A stretch of 64,000 bases of DNA from Dolomedes plantarius (taxonomy: Eukaryota > Arthropoda > Arachnida > Araneae > Dolomedidae): the NCBI GenBank assembly GCA_907164885.2, contig OU015490.1, positions 228,209,770 through 228,273,769 of the forward strand, in the 5' to 3' direction. The position numbers and the translations under genes are program-made. This document shows positions 12,283 through 22,689 of the stretch, piece after piece. Under the pieces are notes generated by a model. That model was not told the DNA's origin and searched no databases. It saw nothing but the letters and a program-made list of their open reading frames with translations. Within the stretch, counting starts at the first letter, position 1; each line of letters opens with the position of its first letter.

Positions 12283-13061
12283 GACTCACCCATTTCCTGT
12301 CCACTACCTATGATAGGATGAGATAAATTCTTGCCACGAGTTCTGGGGGACGCCATAACCGAGTCTAAATTGTCACAGATAACTCTAATTCAAACATTGC
12401 TTTAAAAAATTTAAACTTACATGAATCAAGGACTGAATATATTGCATCACCTGCCACTCTCACTTCCAAAGCACGACTATCGACTAATGAGGTCAGGAAG
12501 GGGAGGGGGCGTCTCACGTGGCGACCTTGTCTGCAACGTCAAGGTCAACGCTAACTCACTCGCACGGGCCAAGGATCCCGTGAATCATCATAAACGTTGA
12601 CACATGCCTTTTATTTATTTGCCTCGCATTGTGCATTGCACAATAACAAAAGGAATAAGAAAAAGTTTTGATGAAACTTTAAGTAAATATTGAGAGGAAA
12701 TATTACGTTAAAGAAATGTTGCAAATATCGGAAATTTCGGGAAATTTGATGAACTTTGGGCGTAATGCGCAGACTGAAACCATAATCTAAAATGGTTTTA
12801 AAAAATTCTTTGTATATTTTAGGCCTTGTTCTGCGATTTAACAACCCCCGTCATGAAGTTTTTCATTTCCAATAATTCAAAAAATTTTTTTGAAAAATCT
12901 AAAAATATTCAAAAATTTCAAAACTTTAAGTCATATACGCAGAGTCAAGATGACGTCGTAAAAATGAAATATTTTACAGAATTGTTACTAAGCCTCATGC
13001 ACAGTCATTGATACGTACCTGTTTCCGAAAATCAAAAATTCATTTTTTTCACTCCACCCAA

Positions 13062-13069
13062 ATGTACAC
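13062..13069. repeat. Shared target-site duplication ATGTACAC
   Basis: This single 8-mer serves both as the right duplication of transposon 1 and as the left duplication of transposon 2. Identical copies lie at 9092-9099 and 15659-15666. Its core TGTACA is palindromic. Confidence 0.85.
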
Positions 13070-15658
13070 TAGGGTGGACCGAAAAACCATCTTTATTTTT
13101 TTTCGGAAACGGCTACTTGAAAAAATTTGTTACACTTACAGATAAGAAAAACCGTAAAAAATGTTGTGAAAAGATAATATCTTCCGATCGCGCATTCACC
13201 TCAAAGTTTTGAAAAAAATAAGAAAAAGAAGGTTTCTTTTCCAATTTTTTGAAACCCTCAAACGTTTGAAATTTTAAAAGCGCTAGTTTAGGTTGTGTAG
13301 GGTAAAGCTAATAGTACGTGAAAAAAAATTAAAACCCTTCATTATTCAATATTAACTATTTGCGCATTGCCTTAAAATCTAGCGTAAAAGCCGTGTTTGA
13401 AGGATTGCAATATGGCATTCTTCCACGTTTCTTTTTGATGTAGCCGCATGTATATGCCCTATTTTTTTGGAATATACTTGTAAGAAAAGCCCGGATATGC
13501 GTGTATCCAATAAGTGTAAAGTGTCAGTGCGAAAAAGCCAAAAAATACCAGCTCTTGAACTGAGATTCATATATCGTCAAAGAAAGTACAATTTGAACAA
13601 AACAAGGTCTGTAGACGTACTGGAAACACAAAAATTGGACAAAAGCCAACGTAGAAATACCTTGTTGGCTGATTACTATAAAATAAACCAAGGTGCAAGT
13701 ACTTCGAGTGAAAGTGGGTACAAATGTAAGGAAAACACTAAGCATGAGCAGCCCGAAAATGAACAATAAGAAAACAATAAGAGTGACGCTGAAAGAGATG
13801 AGCTTTTCGAACCAGATGAGAGAAAACTAAAAACATCTAAGCCCTGGCAAATGAGGATAAAACTTAAAGCAACTGCTCTGGCAAGTGATTGGTATGGGTA
13901 TCTGACTGCGCTACATCCGTGCTTACGTCTATTGAGCTCCAAGAATTCGTCATTATAAACGAGGAAGACTTGTCTCATGTTGTCGACAGTGAGAAGAGAA
14001 AATATTAGTAACAGACATTTGCAGTCGAAAGCTATTAATGAACGATTACGTGGTCTTTACGTTGATAGCAGGAATGATGAGACTGTGGTGACTGAAATGG
14101 TTGGTTCTAAACGTTAACGTCGGATCCAAAAAGAAAAACATTATTCCTTGGTTCAAGAACCAAGCTCAAAATACCTTTCCTATGTTTCACTCGCTACTGG
14201 GCTTTCTAAAGACATTGCCACAGCAATGTCTTTAGAAACATTACACACAGTTACACATAACACATAGTTACACATTTGGCTAAACTGAATATTTTTCTGG
14301 AGGAGCTCGATTTAATTGGAAGTGACGGAACGGGCACTAACACTGGCTGGAGAAATGGTGTCATTCGTCAAATCGAGCTAAAAGTTGGTAGACTACTGCA
14401 ATGGTGTATTTGCCACCTACATTTCAACGAGCTACCATTCAGACATCTTTTCTATCACTTGGACGGAGCTACTGCAGGACCATCATCCTTTAGTGATGAA
14501 GTTGGTCAAAAAATGAGAGCCTGTATAAAACTTCCTGTGCCAGATTTTTTACCTATTGACTGCACTATTCCTAATGCCGACAAGAAAGAGCTGAGCAATG
14601 ACCAGCTGTATCTCCTAGATATTTCTGCAGCAATCAAATTTGGTCAATGGCCAGCGGATTTGGCAGCTCAAGAACCAGGTCCATTAGCACATCCACGATG
14701 GGTAACATCAGCAAATAGAGTACTCAGACTATATGTCAGTGAAGAAAACCCCTCAGATGAACTGAAACAGCTGGTGTACTTCATTTTGCGCTGTTACATG
14801 CCACTGTGGTTCCAGATCAAAGCAAGTGGTTATTTTTCTGAAGGTTCTAAGATTGTGTTTGAGGCAATCAGACTAACAAGATACCTCCCTGAACATTTGC
14901 GAAAAATAATCGACCCAGTAATAGAACGAAACTAATATTTTGCACACCCCGAAAATTTAATTGCGGCTATGGTTATGAACGAAAGACAGCGTGTGAGAGA
15001 ACTGGGATTACGTTGAGTTCTTAAAGCTCGGGTAAATTGCAAGGGGAAAACAATTAGAGACTTTAGAGTGCCAACACTTGACTTCAACGCGATCGATTAC
15101 GTTGACATGATTAAGTGGAATGTTTGTAATGTCACTCCACCACCTTTGCTAAGGAATGTACCGGATGAAGAAATAGAAGAAATGATTAAAACTGGCAGAC
15201 CATTGATTTCAGACTTCAATAGATTTCCATGTCACACCCAAGCTGTGGTGCGTTGCGCCAAACTTGTCACAGAAGCAAGTGGTAAAGCCAAAGTGTGAGT
15301 GGTACTGAAGCTAGAGATGGCTACATAAGAAGCACCCTGTTGGGAAGGTCAGTTATGCCGGAATTTTCTTCAAAAGCTGCCTTCAATGTGTTTGAGTTCA
15401 ACAATGAATAATGTGGCATAATAGGAACGATGAAAGTAAAATGTGAAGTTGAAATGCGTTATATTAGAGCTTTTGAAAAAACTGCTGAAAAAAATTTATT
15501 TTCTTATGTTTTTTCAATATTTCAAAGTGAATGCGCTATCGGAAGATATATTTTTTTCACAAAATTTTTTTTACGGTTTTTCTTATCTATAAGCGTAACA
15601 ACTTTTTTCAACTGGCCGTTTCCGGAAAAGAAAAAAAAAGTTTTTTCGGCCCACCCTA
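13070..15658 (+). mobile_element. DNA transposon 2, same group as transposon 1, ~130-bp TIRs
   Basis: Starts TAGGGTGGACCGAAAAACC and ends with the inverse of TAGGGTGGGCCGAAAAAAC. Inverted repeats extend about 130 bp (13070-13200 against 15530-15658). ATGTACAC flanks both sides. The element is 2589 bp and its gene points away from that of transposon 1. The termini and protein are clearly related to but different from transposon 1, so this is a sister family and not a duplicate. Confidence 0.85.
13467..15400 (+). pseudogene. Transposase-like pseudogene of transposon 2
   Basis: The N-terminal part (13467-14120) includes a basic region and SLVQEPSSKYLSYVSLATGL. The best preserved frame is 14276-14935 with LIGSDGTGTNTGWRNGVIRQ, GRLLQWCICHLHFNELPFRH, LDGATAGPSSF, HPRWVTSANRVLRLYV. 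A stop at 14933 precedes YFAHPENLIAAMV, then IDYVDMIKWNVCNVTPPPLL and FPCHTQAVVRCAKLVTEASG up to a stop at 15296. These match transposon 1 block by block. The frame at 14276 opens at a TTG inside the gene, not at a true start. Several stops and shifts show it is dead. Confidence 0.8.
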
Positions 15659-15663
15659 ATGTA

Positions 15664-16125
15664 CACCTATCCCTCGTTTTACACGCGTTCCACTACAAAT
15701 CGTGTAAATCGGAACGGTGTAAAACAAGACACAGCATTCATATTAAACAAGGGGATAGGTGGAAGCCGTAGTTATGCTTATAATAACAGTACAAAAATGC
15801 AAAGAGTTTATCCGAAGTGAAGACAAAGTAATTTAAGTAATATGCAATGATAAATTATTTATTTGCATATGTATTTCAAAAATTAACATCTTACCTCGTG
15901 TAGAACTGAACTAGGAATGACAGTATGGAAATGGAAAAAAAAATCTACTTTAATGACGCCAGTGCTAAACGCAATGCAATGCACATGTGACGTCTGTGCA
16001 GATAATTAATGAGTGCATTCAATGTAAAACACTCAATCAAATAATACATCAATTTTTTTTTATTTATAAGATTTAAAAACAGTGTAAAAGCGAAACCGTG
16101 TAAACTGAGTCAAACAAGTCTCTAA
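15664..16125. mobile_element. Possible Tigger-type MITE
   Basis: The left part contains CCCTCGTTTTACACG and the right part, reverse-complemented, CTCAGTTTACACGGTT, an imperfect inverted match in the style of Tigger ends. Its left edge overlaps the right duplication of transposon 2, and the outer boundaries are uncertain. Confidence 0.3.
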
Positions 16126-17049
16126 TCCAGTAAAAAGGACAAAAGGATTAACCTAAGACTTTTTAATCAGGTATGATGATAAAATGAAAGAAGCATGGAA
16201 GATACTCTCTATTGTGATTATTCCGTGGACCAAAAATATAGCGATTCATTCACCAAAGATTAAGATTTTATACTTAAAAGTAAATGCGTAATTTCCAGAA
16301 AGGGCAAGATGTGCCAAATGCAAAACAACAGCAGGATAATTATTTAAGTAAAAAGGTGGTAGATTCCAACGATGATTAAAAGACGCATAAAAGTGATAAA
16401 ACTAATGATATACAAAGATGATAACAACAGTGAGGGAAGATGATAACAAAATGATAGTCATAAAAATGTGTAAAAAAAATCTAAAATATAAATACGGTAA
16501 AATCAATGATATAATACAAAAGTGATAAAGTCGTGTGAAAAGGTGCTGAAGATAAAAAACAAAATCCTCTGGATGAAGTTTCTCCATCCAGATTCCAGTC
16601 AAGCACTAGAAATCAATAGAAACACGGGTAAAAAAGGGAAAGATTAGATCAACGGATAAAAACCAGTTTTCTTTAAAAACCGTAAAAAAAGCAGGGTGGG
16701 GTGTCATTTAAAGAGAACAGATCTTTTAAATGTTTCTGCAAGCATGCTTTCATTGGATTTTGTTTTAAAATGCCGATGTGGTAAAGCAAACGACGATTTC
16801 TTCTAACTTCCTATTTTAAATGCACTTTCCATCCAATACGCTTTGCAAAAGCTGACGAACAAGATCATTATCTCAGTAAAAGTTACAGTTGTGGTGGTGG
16901 TGGTGGTTTCGGGGTTGGGGGGGTTCTAATAGGATTTTCTGTACATTACCCATCATGTGCGGCTCAAACTCTACGTGGAAGCTTTACGCGGGAAAAATCC
17001 AACCAGGTAGGTTTAGTTGTCAAACATAATTTATACACGCATTCTCTCT
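16126..17049. other. Non-coding stretch, nothing recognised
   Basis: Low-complexity A-rich sequence with repeated GATGATAA-like words (16370-16470) and a GTGGTG run near 16890. No exon or element end was found. Confidence 0.35.
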
Positions 17050-17216
17050 AAGGGCCTGTTCACATAGAATCCGTCAGCGTCAGCGTTACTCGCGTTGAAA
17101 TATTTTTAACCAATCGCAAACCTCCAAACGATTAGCCGCGAAATTGTTAAGATATGCGATTGGTTAAAATTATTTCAACACGTTGACGCTGACAGATTCT
17201 ATGTGAACAGACCCTT
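17050..17216. mobile_element. Fold-back MITE (copy 1)
   Basis: The ends AAGGGCCTGTTCACATAG and AAGGGTCTGTTCACATAG (reverse-complemented) continue inwards as an almost complete palindrome, including GTCAGCGTCA and ATTTTAACCAATCGCA with their inverse partners. The loop CCTCCAAACGATTAGC is shared with the copy at 42160-42355, so this is one family. It ends about 330 bp before the TATA box of the gene at 17614. Confidence 0.75.
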
Positions 17217-17542
17217 AAAGCAGTAAGGATTAAAGAATGGCCATGCTACCATCATATTCAAAAACAAAATTTTATTAATAGCCTAAAATAAACAGAGTAC
17301 CGAAAGCACTGTAGCAGATACTGTGTTTTCCCATTGTTGGGTTAACACTAAGCATTTCTTAGCATTGTTAATCATCAACAGTATTTCACATTGTTAATCA
17401 TCAACAGTATTTCACATTGTTACAACAGAACTGCTACGAAACAGACTTTTTCTAACACCGCCATTTTAAACCGAGCGCACATTTGTGACTGTTTAAGCGT
17501 CTAAAACTGCGTTGAATTTTCTGCTGTTTTATACGACAGTTC

Positions 17543-17548
17543 TATAAA
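17543..17548 (+). promoter_or_regulatory. TATA box of the proline-rich gene
   Basis: TATAAA lies 66 nt upstream of the ATG at 17614. With initiation about 30 nt downstream the leader would be roughly 40 nt. No splice acceptor is needed before this ATG, unlike the three membrane-protein genes. Confidence 0.45.
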
Positions 17549-17613
17549 TTTTTACTATATTCTTGGCGTTTATTTTGATTTATTCTCAATTGTTCACAAA
17601 TACATCATTCGCC

Positions 17614-18096
17614 ATGCTATTTCTTAAAACGGCTGTGTTCTTGTATGCATTGTGGGACGCATATTGGTTTTTACTTGCAGGAATTGCAATCTTCCGTCTG
17701 TACGCTTTTATCGCTGAAAAGAAAAGGAAAGAGAATATTGTAAAGGAGGCTGGCCAGAATATTGCTGAAGATGAGTCCGATCTTTGTTACGAAACTGCCA
17801 CACAAAGTTCTAACGACGAATATTTCATGGCCAGACCTCCGAAACCTCCACGAAAACCTCCAAAAAAGCCTCTTAAACTTCCTAAGCGTCGGTACAAGCT
17901 CATGAACCGGTTCTTAACCGACTGTCTTGACTATATCCAGACCGAAGACGTTGCGGGGACCTCGAATCCTTGTAGCAACCTCCAAACCGAGGAAAAGGAA
18001 GTGAAATCTGAAAAAGAACTAAGATTTCGACTTCGGTTTAAGAGACGAATCAAGCGTCTCATTTTCGGCTGTATTTCGTCTGGAATTAAGGACTAA
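17614..18096 (+). CDS. Single-pass membrane protein with proline/lysine-rich tail
   Basis: An intact 160-codon frame starting at the first ATG (17614); the frame is open upstream only through non-ATG codons. Residues 4-34 form one long hydrophobic, aromatic-rich segment, either a signal-anchor or an uncleaved signal. Then comes a basic stop-transfer (EKKRKE), an acidic stretch, PPKPPRKPPKKP at about 75-86 (an SH3-binding-like run), and a charged C-terminus with a basic helix near 138-148. This suggests an N-terminal anchor with a cytosolic tail. It is intronless, less AT-rich than its surroundings, has TATAAA at 17543 and AATAAA at 18143. I know no homologue. A chance frame is unlikely given length, promoter and poly(A) signal, but expression is unproven. 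Confidence 0.65.
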   Translation: MLFLKTAVFLYALWDAYWFLLAGIAIFRLYAFIAEKKRKENIVKEAGQNIAEDESDLCYETATQSSNDEYFMARPPKPPRKPPKKPLKLPKRRYKLMNRFLTDCLDYIQTEDVAGTSNPCSNLQTEEKEVKSEKELRFRLRFKRRIKRLIFGCISSGIKD

Positions 18097-18142
18097 CAAA
18101 ATTTACGTAAATGGACAAAATTCCTGAAGAGATATTTTGAAA

Positions 18143-18148
18143 AATAAA
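18143..18148 (+). promoter_or_regulatory. Poly(A) signal AATAAA
   Basis: AATAAA 47 nt after the stop of the proline-rich gene, a typical distance. Confidence 0.5.
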
Positions 18149-18239
18149 AGCGAAATTTTGAAACAGCATTTTTTTAACGTGTAATTAATCACTGTCCGTT
18201 TACAAAACTTTGCATCTCAGTACAATTTCTGGTTTTTGA

Positions 18240-18545
18240 TGTTTTTGCTCATCGCTCCCTTCGGTCAGTTTTACCATCCAGCAATTCGAAATCATCAATT
18301 TCACATGTCTTTCACTGACTATCTGTTTCTCCAGCACCACTCTGAGGTCATCCTCTTCTACACAAGAGCTGTCAACATCAGGCTCAAATCTTTCTCACCA
18401 CCACAGCCGACAACACCTGTCTGAAATCATCCTCTTCTCTACAAGAGCCGACAAAATTAGGCTTATTTGCTTCTCCTCTCCATCAAAGCCGACAACATCA
18501 GGTTAATACATGCTTGCTCTCCCAGAGCCAACAACATCGGGCTCT
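18240..18545 (-). repeat. Degenerate tandem repeat, possibly once coding on minus strand
   Basis: The phrase AGCCGACAACA(T/C)C recurs about four times at irregular 50-70-bp spacing, with repeated CATCCTCTTCT(A/C)TACAAGAG. Read on the minus strand, the units give related peptides such as SCVEEDDLRVVLEKQ and SCREEDDFRQVL, and a frame of about 60 codons runs from about 18406 to 18217. The units are out of frame with each other, so any gene is broken. The 18544-18789 minus frame upstream may belong to it. Confidence 0.35.
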
Positions 18546-18799
18546 AAACTATAATCACCTTAACAACGTGCCTCTCAACACTATCAAAAAGGCGAGAAAC
18601 ACGCCAGCACACCACCATCGTGGATGGTCTAGCTGTAAAGGGGAGTGTTAAACAGCCTGCCTCCAAGTGGTTCTCCCCGGGCAACGTTCCTTCCTCAAAA
18701 AAGAATTGGCTAAAGGGCTGAAGTAATATTTCATAGGCACGTGAAATTGAAAAGGAACTTAATCTGTTGAACTGAGTGAAAACTTTCACAAAGGACTAC

Positions 18800-19755
18800 C
18801 TCAATGAATTATCGATGATCGCTCGAAGACCGTTTCTTTTCATGAAAGATTCTTTGAAAACACTTTTGCTATCTGCAAATCATTCTTTTTTTTTCATAGT
18901 GCTTTCGACAAACATTGTATGTACTGTGTATTCTTATCAGAAATTGCCAAAATAAAAGTTTTTGTACGTTTGTAATAGGTTTCTGAAGTGAATGAATTTT
19001 TTGAATTTGTGTTGTGCTGTGGAAAGTTTTGACCCACATCTTAATAACAATAACGAATTTAATGTAAAAGTAAACTTAATAGGTAACGTAAAAGCGTATG
19101 AAAACTCAAAAATGCATGAGGTTTTTTAGCTTGCATTTGCTTTACTGAATGTAAAATTTCTGAGACACAAAGAAATTGTTGTGCCTTGTCGATTCTCCGT
19201 CACAGAAAATATATTGGCGACTTTAAAGCAGAACAGGATTTTTTTCGTACTTGAAAAGGCAGGAAATGGAAGAAATACATGAATAATTAGAATCTGAACC
19301 AAAAATTGGGAGCGAAATAATTTTTTTTGTTCCCAATTTTATTATAAAGTTGAATTTTTGGTGGTTTTGAAACTATAAAACCTTTTTATTTTTTTTTCTA
19401 AATCACTACCTACTTTGCTGAACTCTTCTTGTGTTCAGCTGGACCAACGGTTAAGAACCAATGTTCTAAGACAAAGGAAAAGAACTGAAGACATGATACA
19501 AAGGATTACTGTCAAGCTGAGACTACCTTTTATTTCCAGATGTATTGTACCATGATAAATTTCAAAATGTAAAATTTCAAAATGTTTCAAGCTTCATATA
19601 CATCAAGAAAAAAAGTAGATTTACAAAAGAAATAAGATTAAATAAATACATAAGCACTTGCAATTTTTCCTTTTCCAAAAGCTTCCACTGCTGAAGTGTG
19701 CAGGGCTCGTTGGTCGATAGGGCTAAATTCGAAAATCGAGCCTTTGCTAATTATC
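18800..19755. other. Non-coding stretch, nothing recognised
   Basis: AT-rich with T-runs at 18887 and 19320. No terminal repeats or exons were seen. Confidence 0.35.
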
Positions 19756-19759
19756 TTAA

Positions 19760-20022
19760 GGTAGCCATGGACGTGCAGGAAATCCCCAAAGAAAAATTCT
19801 GCAGGATTTCCTTGAGAATTTCCTCAATTGAACCCACGAGTACACACGTGCAACACACGCGCAATACACGCGCACACACTTGAAATGTTTTCCAATCGAA
19901 ATTTCGGAGGCTGTATAGTCCGCCCCCGGTTTCATGGTTTCCCTAACATACGACGGGGAAATCCTCAAAGTTTGGACTGCGCAGACAAAACCTCAAGGAT
20001 TTCCTCTACTTGTGAGGGTACT
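19760..20022. mobile_element. Short TTAA-flanked MITE
   Basis: TTAA (19756-19759) precedes GGTAGCCATGGACGTGCAGG. The right end, reverse-complemented, is AGTACCCTCACAAGTAGAGG and is followed by TTAA (20023-20026). GGAAATCC follows on both arms. The 263-bp size and TTAA target suggest a piggyBac-type non-autonomous element. The interior has a CACACGCGC-rich patch. Confidence 0.5.
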
Positions 20023-20029
20023 TTAAAAG

Positions 20030-21033
20030 CTATGAAGGAATCCATTTAATAACGATAAAAATTAATTTGTTTTTTGGTTGGCTATTATATTCCGTTAGCT
20101 CGGACAGTTATTTTCTCGCCTTGTATTCTACGGTCTCTTGTTCAAGCATTATCTCATTGGTCGAAATTATGGTCTTTGATTGGTTTTTGAAACCAGCCCT
20201 CGGGATCCGATCATTTCAATTACCCCATTTTACACTCTGCGTTCATTTCCTATTGAACCATGCGACTAGTGTTCGATTCTGTTTGTGTTCTTTGCACTAC
20301 GTTTTACCTTATTATTCTTTATTATTACCACAATTTATTTATAATTATTTGAAATTCCTTTTAATATTTTTAAAAAGTAGTTATTACTTTATTTTGTCTC
20401 TTGCCCATGAAGTCTCGAATCGTCGTCTTTTTCGACCCTCTTAAAATTGCCTTTCTCTGTTATTTCTTTCTGCTGATCATTATGAGATAACCATGTTTTT
20501 TAGAAATGTCCATAATTGTGCCATGATTATGTTTTCCCCTACATTTAGTGTAAAACCCCAATTACACGTTTTCCACAGGACCATCCAAAAAAATCGTAAA
20601 AACACGGACGTATTTATTCTATCGCTCTCTTGTTTTTAAGTAGAGAAACAGTGTCCGGAGAGTAAAGCAAAATTTATCAGATAGGTAACGAATTTCGAAA
20701 CAGGTAAAACAGTCTTTTAAAAATATAGGGACTAAACAATGAAACAAACGCAATCAAAATGAAAGTTAAATAATTAAAATTTGCGAGTTTCTTTTTATTA
20801 ATTTTGAAACAAAAATCTATATAAAAAATATTCGGTTCTAGATTTTAAATACGCACCAAGTTGTTTTAAATTTTTGTTATTTCTTCTTCCTCTGTTATAT
20901 ATTGCTAAGGCTATATAAATTAATTTTCTCTGTTAAACGTCACCAAGGCATTGCTATATGACAATTTTTTTCCTTCCTCTGTTAAACGTCACCAGGCTAT
21001 ATGACCAGTTTTTTTTTTCTTTCTCTGTTAAAC
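20030..21033. other. Non-coding stretch with short local repeats
   Basis: A T-rich, apparently hydrophobic frame at 20067-20444 has no proper ATG context and is probably chance. At 20928-21030 the phrase CTCTGTTAAACGTC occurs three times (with CACCA(A/G)GGC(T/A) following the first two), a small local duplication. Confidence 0.4.
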
Positions 21034-21041
21034 GTCTAAAG

Positions 21042-22138
21042 CAGGGGTCGGCAACGAGGTGCCCGCCGTTCAAATATCTAAATTTTAGGTATTTGATATT
21101 AGAAATTCGATTTTAGATTTTTTGATTTTAAATATTTGATTGTGAGAGGTCAGTAAAGGAAAGGTGTTTAAGTGGTTTTTAAATTTATTACCACAGGTGA
21201 AAGAATTTCTATTATCCAGGAATAAAATTTGTTTAGAATTAGAAAAAAACCTTTGTTAATTGATCTAGGCTTTCTAACTGATGTAACTGTAAAATTGAAG
21301 GAACTATATATGAAACTATAGGGTAGAAATCATCATATTGCTTCTATGACAAGTACGATAATTGCATTTAAAGCTAAATTGGCGCTCTGGAGAAAGCATA
21401 TCTAGAAAGATAATTTATCACATTTTCCGAATTTAAAAATGGGGATAGAAAATTATTACGATGGAAATTCTTCCGACTATACGTTTGTCAAACATTTTGA
21501 TTCCTTATTGGAAGAATTTAATTCCAGATTTGAAGAATTGTACGAATTGGAGGCATTCTTGACGTTTTTCATTAATCCTTTCTCTCATACAGAGGACGAT
21601 GAGACTAATAAAATCGCAACATATTTTGATATTTCCAATACACAGGACTGCTAATTCGAAATTATCAATATAAGAAATGACATTGAATCAACATTACATC
21701 ATAACGAAAAATTCTGGAATTTTGTGAATGGAAATGGCTTCCCCTTGTTGAGAAAATGTGCTCTGAAATTGATCTCTCTTTGGACGACGACAAATACTTG
21801 TGAATAATTGTTTTCTAATATGAAATTCTTAAATCAAAGAACCGATCAAGCCTCACTGACTCATTTGGACCATTGCCTGAGAACTGGGAATCCTACTTAA
21901 GGGCCATATTACACCGAGTTAATCGCAGATTTGCAATGTCAAACATTGCACAAATTATCAATTTTAAGATTATTTTGTTTAAATTTAAATTTATGTATTA
22001 AAGAATTATGTCACATTAATATTTTCATGTTTAAATATTAAACCCCCCCTCCTACTCCTCCTCTTCATCCAGGGGTGCCCGCCGAACTCCCGCATTTCTG
22101 AAATATGCCCTCCTAGTAAAAAAGGTTGCCAACCCCGG
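21042..22138 (+). mobile_element. hAT element relic (copy 2), Charlie-like ends
   Basis: The left end CAGGGGTCGGCAACGAGG and the right end, reverse-complemented, CCGGGGTTGGCAACC are inverted repeats of the kind seen in hAT-Charlie elements. Candidate 8-bp duplications are GTCTAAAG (21034-21041) and GTTTAGGG (22139-22146), with three mismatches. Inside, plus-strand frames near 21440-21900 (LEEFNSRFEELYEL, then LFSNMKFLNQRTD) match the C-terminal dimerisation region expected in hAT transposases. Stops interrupt it and the N-terminal and catalytic parts are deleted. Confidence 0.72.
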
Positions 22139-22146
22139 GTTTAGGG

Positions 22147-22689
22147 TTAACACGAGTTAGCAGCTCATTAATGGTCATCTTCGATCTAGCAAGAGAACAC
22201 GAATTTACTTGTGACCGGTCAATAATGTGCGAATGTAAAAAAAAATTTCCGTAAATTTACGAAAATTTGTTATAGTAACAGCTTTTCATGATGCAGTTTA
22301 TATGATCGAAATCTTATTAGCTCAAAAAATGTTCATTGATTGATAAAACATGGTTACTCATTTGTAATCTCATATAATGAAGGCGTGGGGGAGGTTCGTT
22401 TCCCTGGCCATCTGTGGCTTGACCCCTGTGGGCGAATCACTCCTTCTCTACTTTTTTTTTTTGGCGCACGTGAAAATTGAATGCTGAAGTCTAGCAGAAT
22501 ATGCCTGTACAATGCATTCACTTCATGATCAAAGAATGATTCACCACAAAAGCAGAATTGATTTTATACATAAAACTTTACTACTCTTGAATTTTCTTTT
22601 AACAAACTTAAATAAAAACAATATCTAAAACATTACTGAGATATACGAATATTTACAATCCAGATAATAGTCCAGATTTTCAGAGTATA
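22147..22689. other. Non-coding stretch, nothing recognised
   Basis: No exon or repeat terminus was found between the hAT relic and the Tc1/mariner element. Confidence 0.35.

Larger units (their letters stand above)
9100..13061 (-). mobile_element. DNA transposon 1, unassigned group, ~450-bp TIRs, 8-bp TSD
   Basis: The termini TAGAGTGGAGTG (9100) and, reverse-complemented, TTGGGTGGAGTG (13061) begin inverted repeats that stay similar for about 450 bp (9100-9552 against 12614-13061). The direct repeat ATGTACAC flanks it at 9092-9099 and 13062-13069. The element is 3962 bp and contains a nested hAT MITE at 11891-12282. It carries a broken minus-strand transposase-like gene. The 8-bp duplication fits nTnnnnAn as in hAT elements, but the protein is not ordinary hAT, so I leave the superfamily open. 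Confidence 0.85.

Noticed and set aside
9290..12844. The mirrored frames at 9290-9562 (+) and 12611-12844 (-) as conserved proteins
   Set aside because: They lie in the two inverted terminal repeats of one transposon, so their similarity reflects the TIR and not protein conservation.
20067..20444. 125-codon hydrophobic frame as a fourth membrane-protein paralogue
   Set aside because: It opens at a TTG, lacks the shared motifs and acceptor, and its hydrophobicity follows from T-rich DNA.
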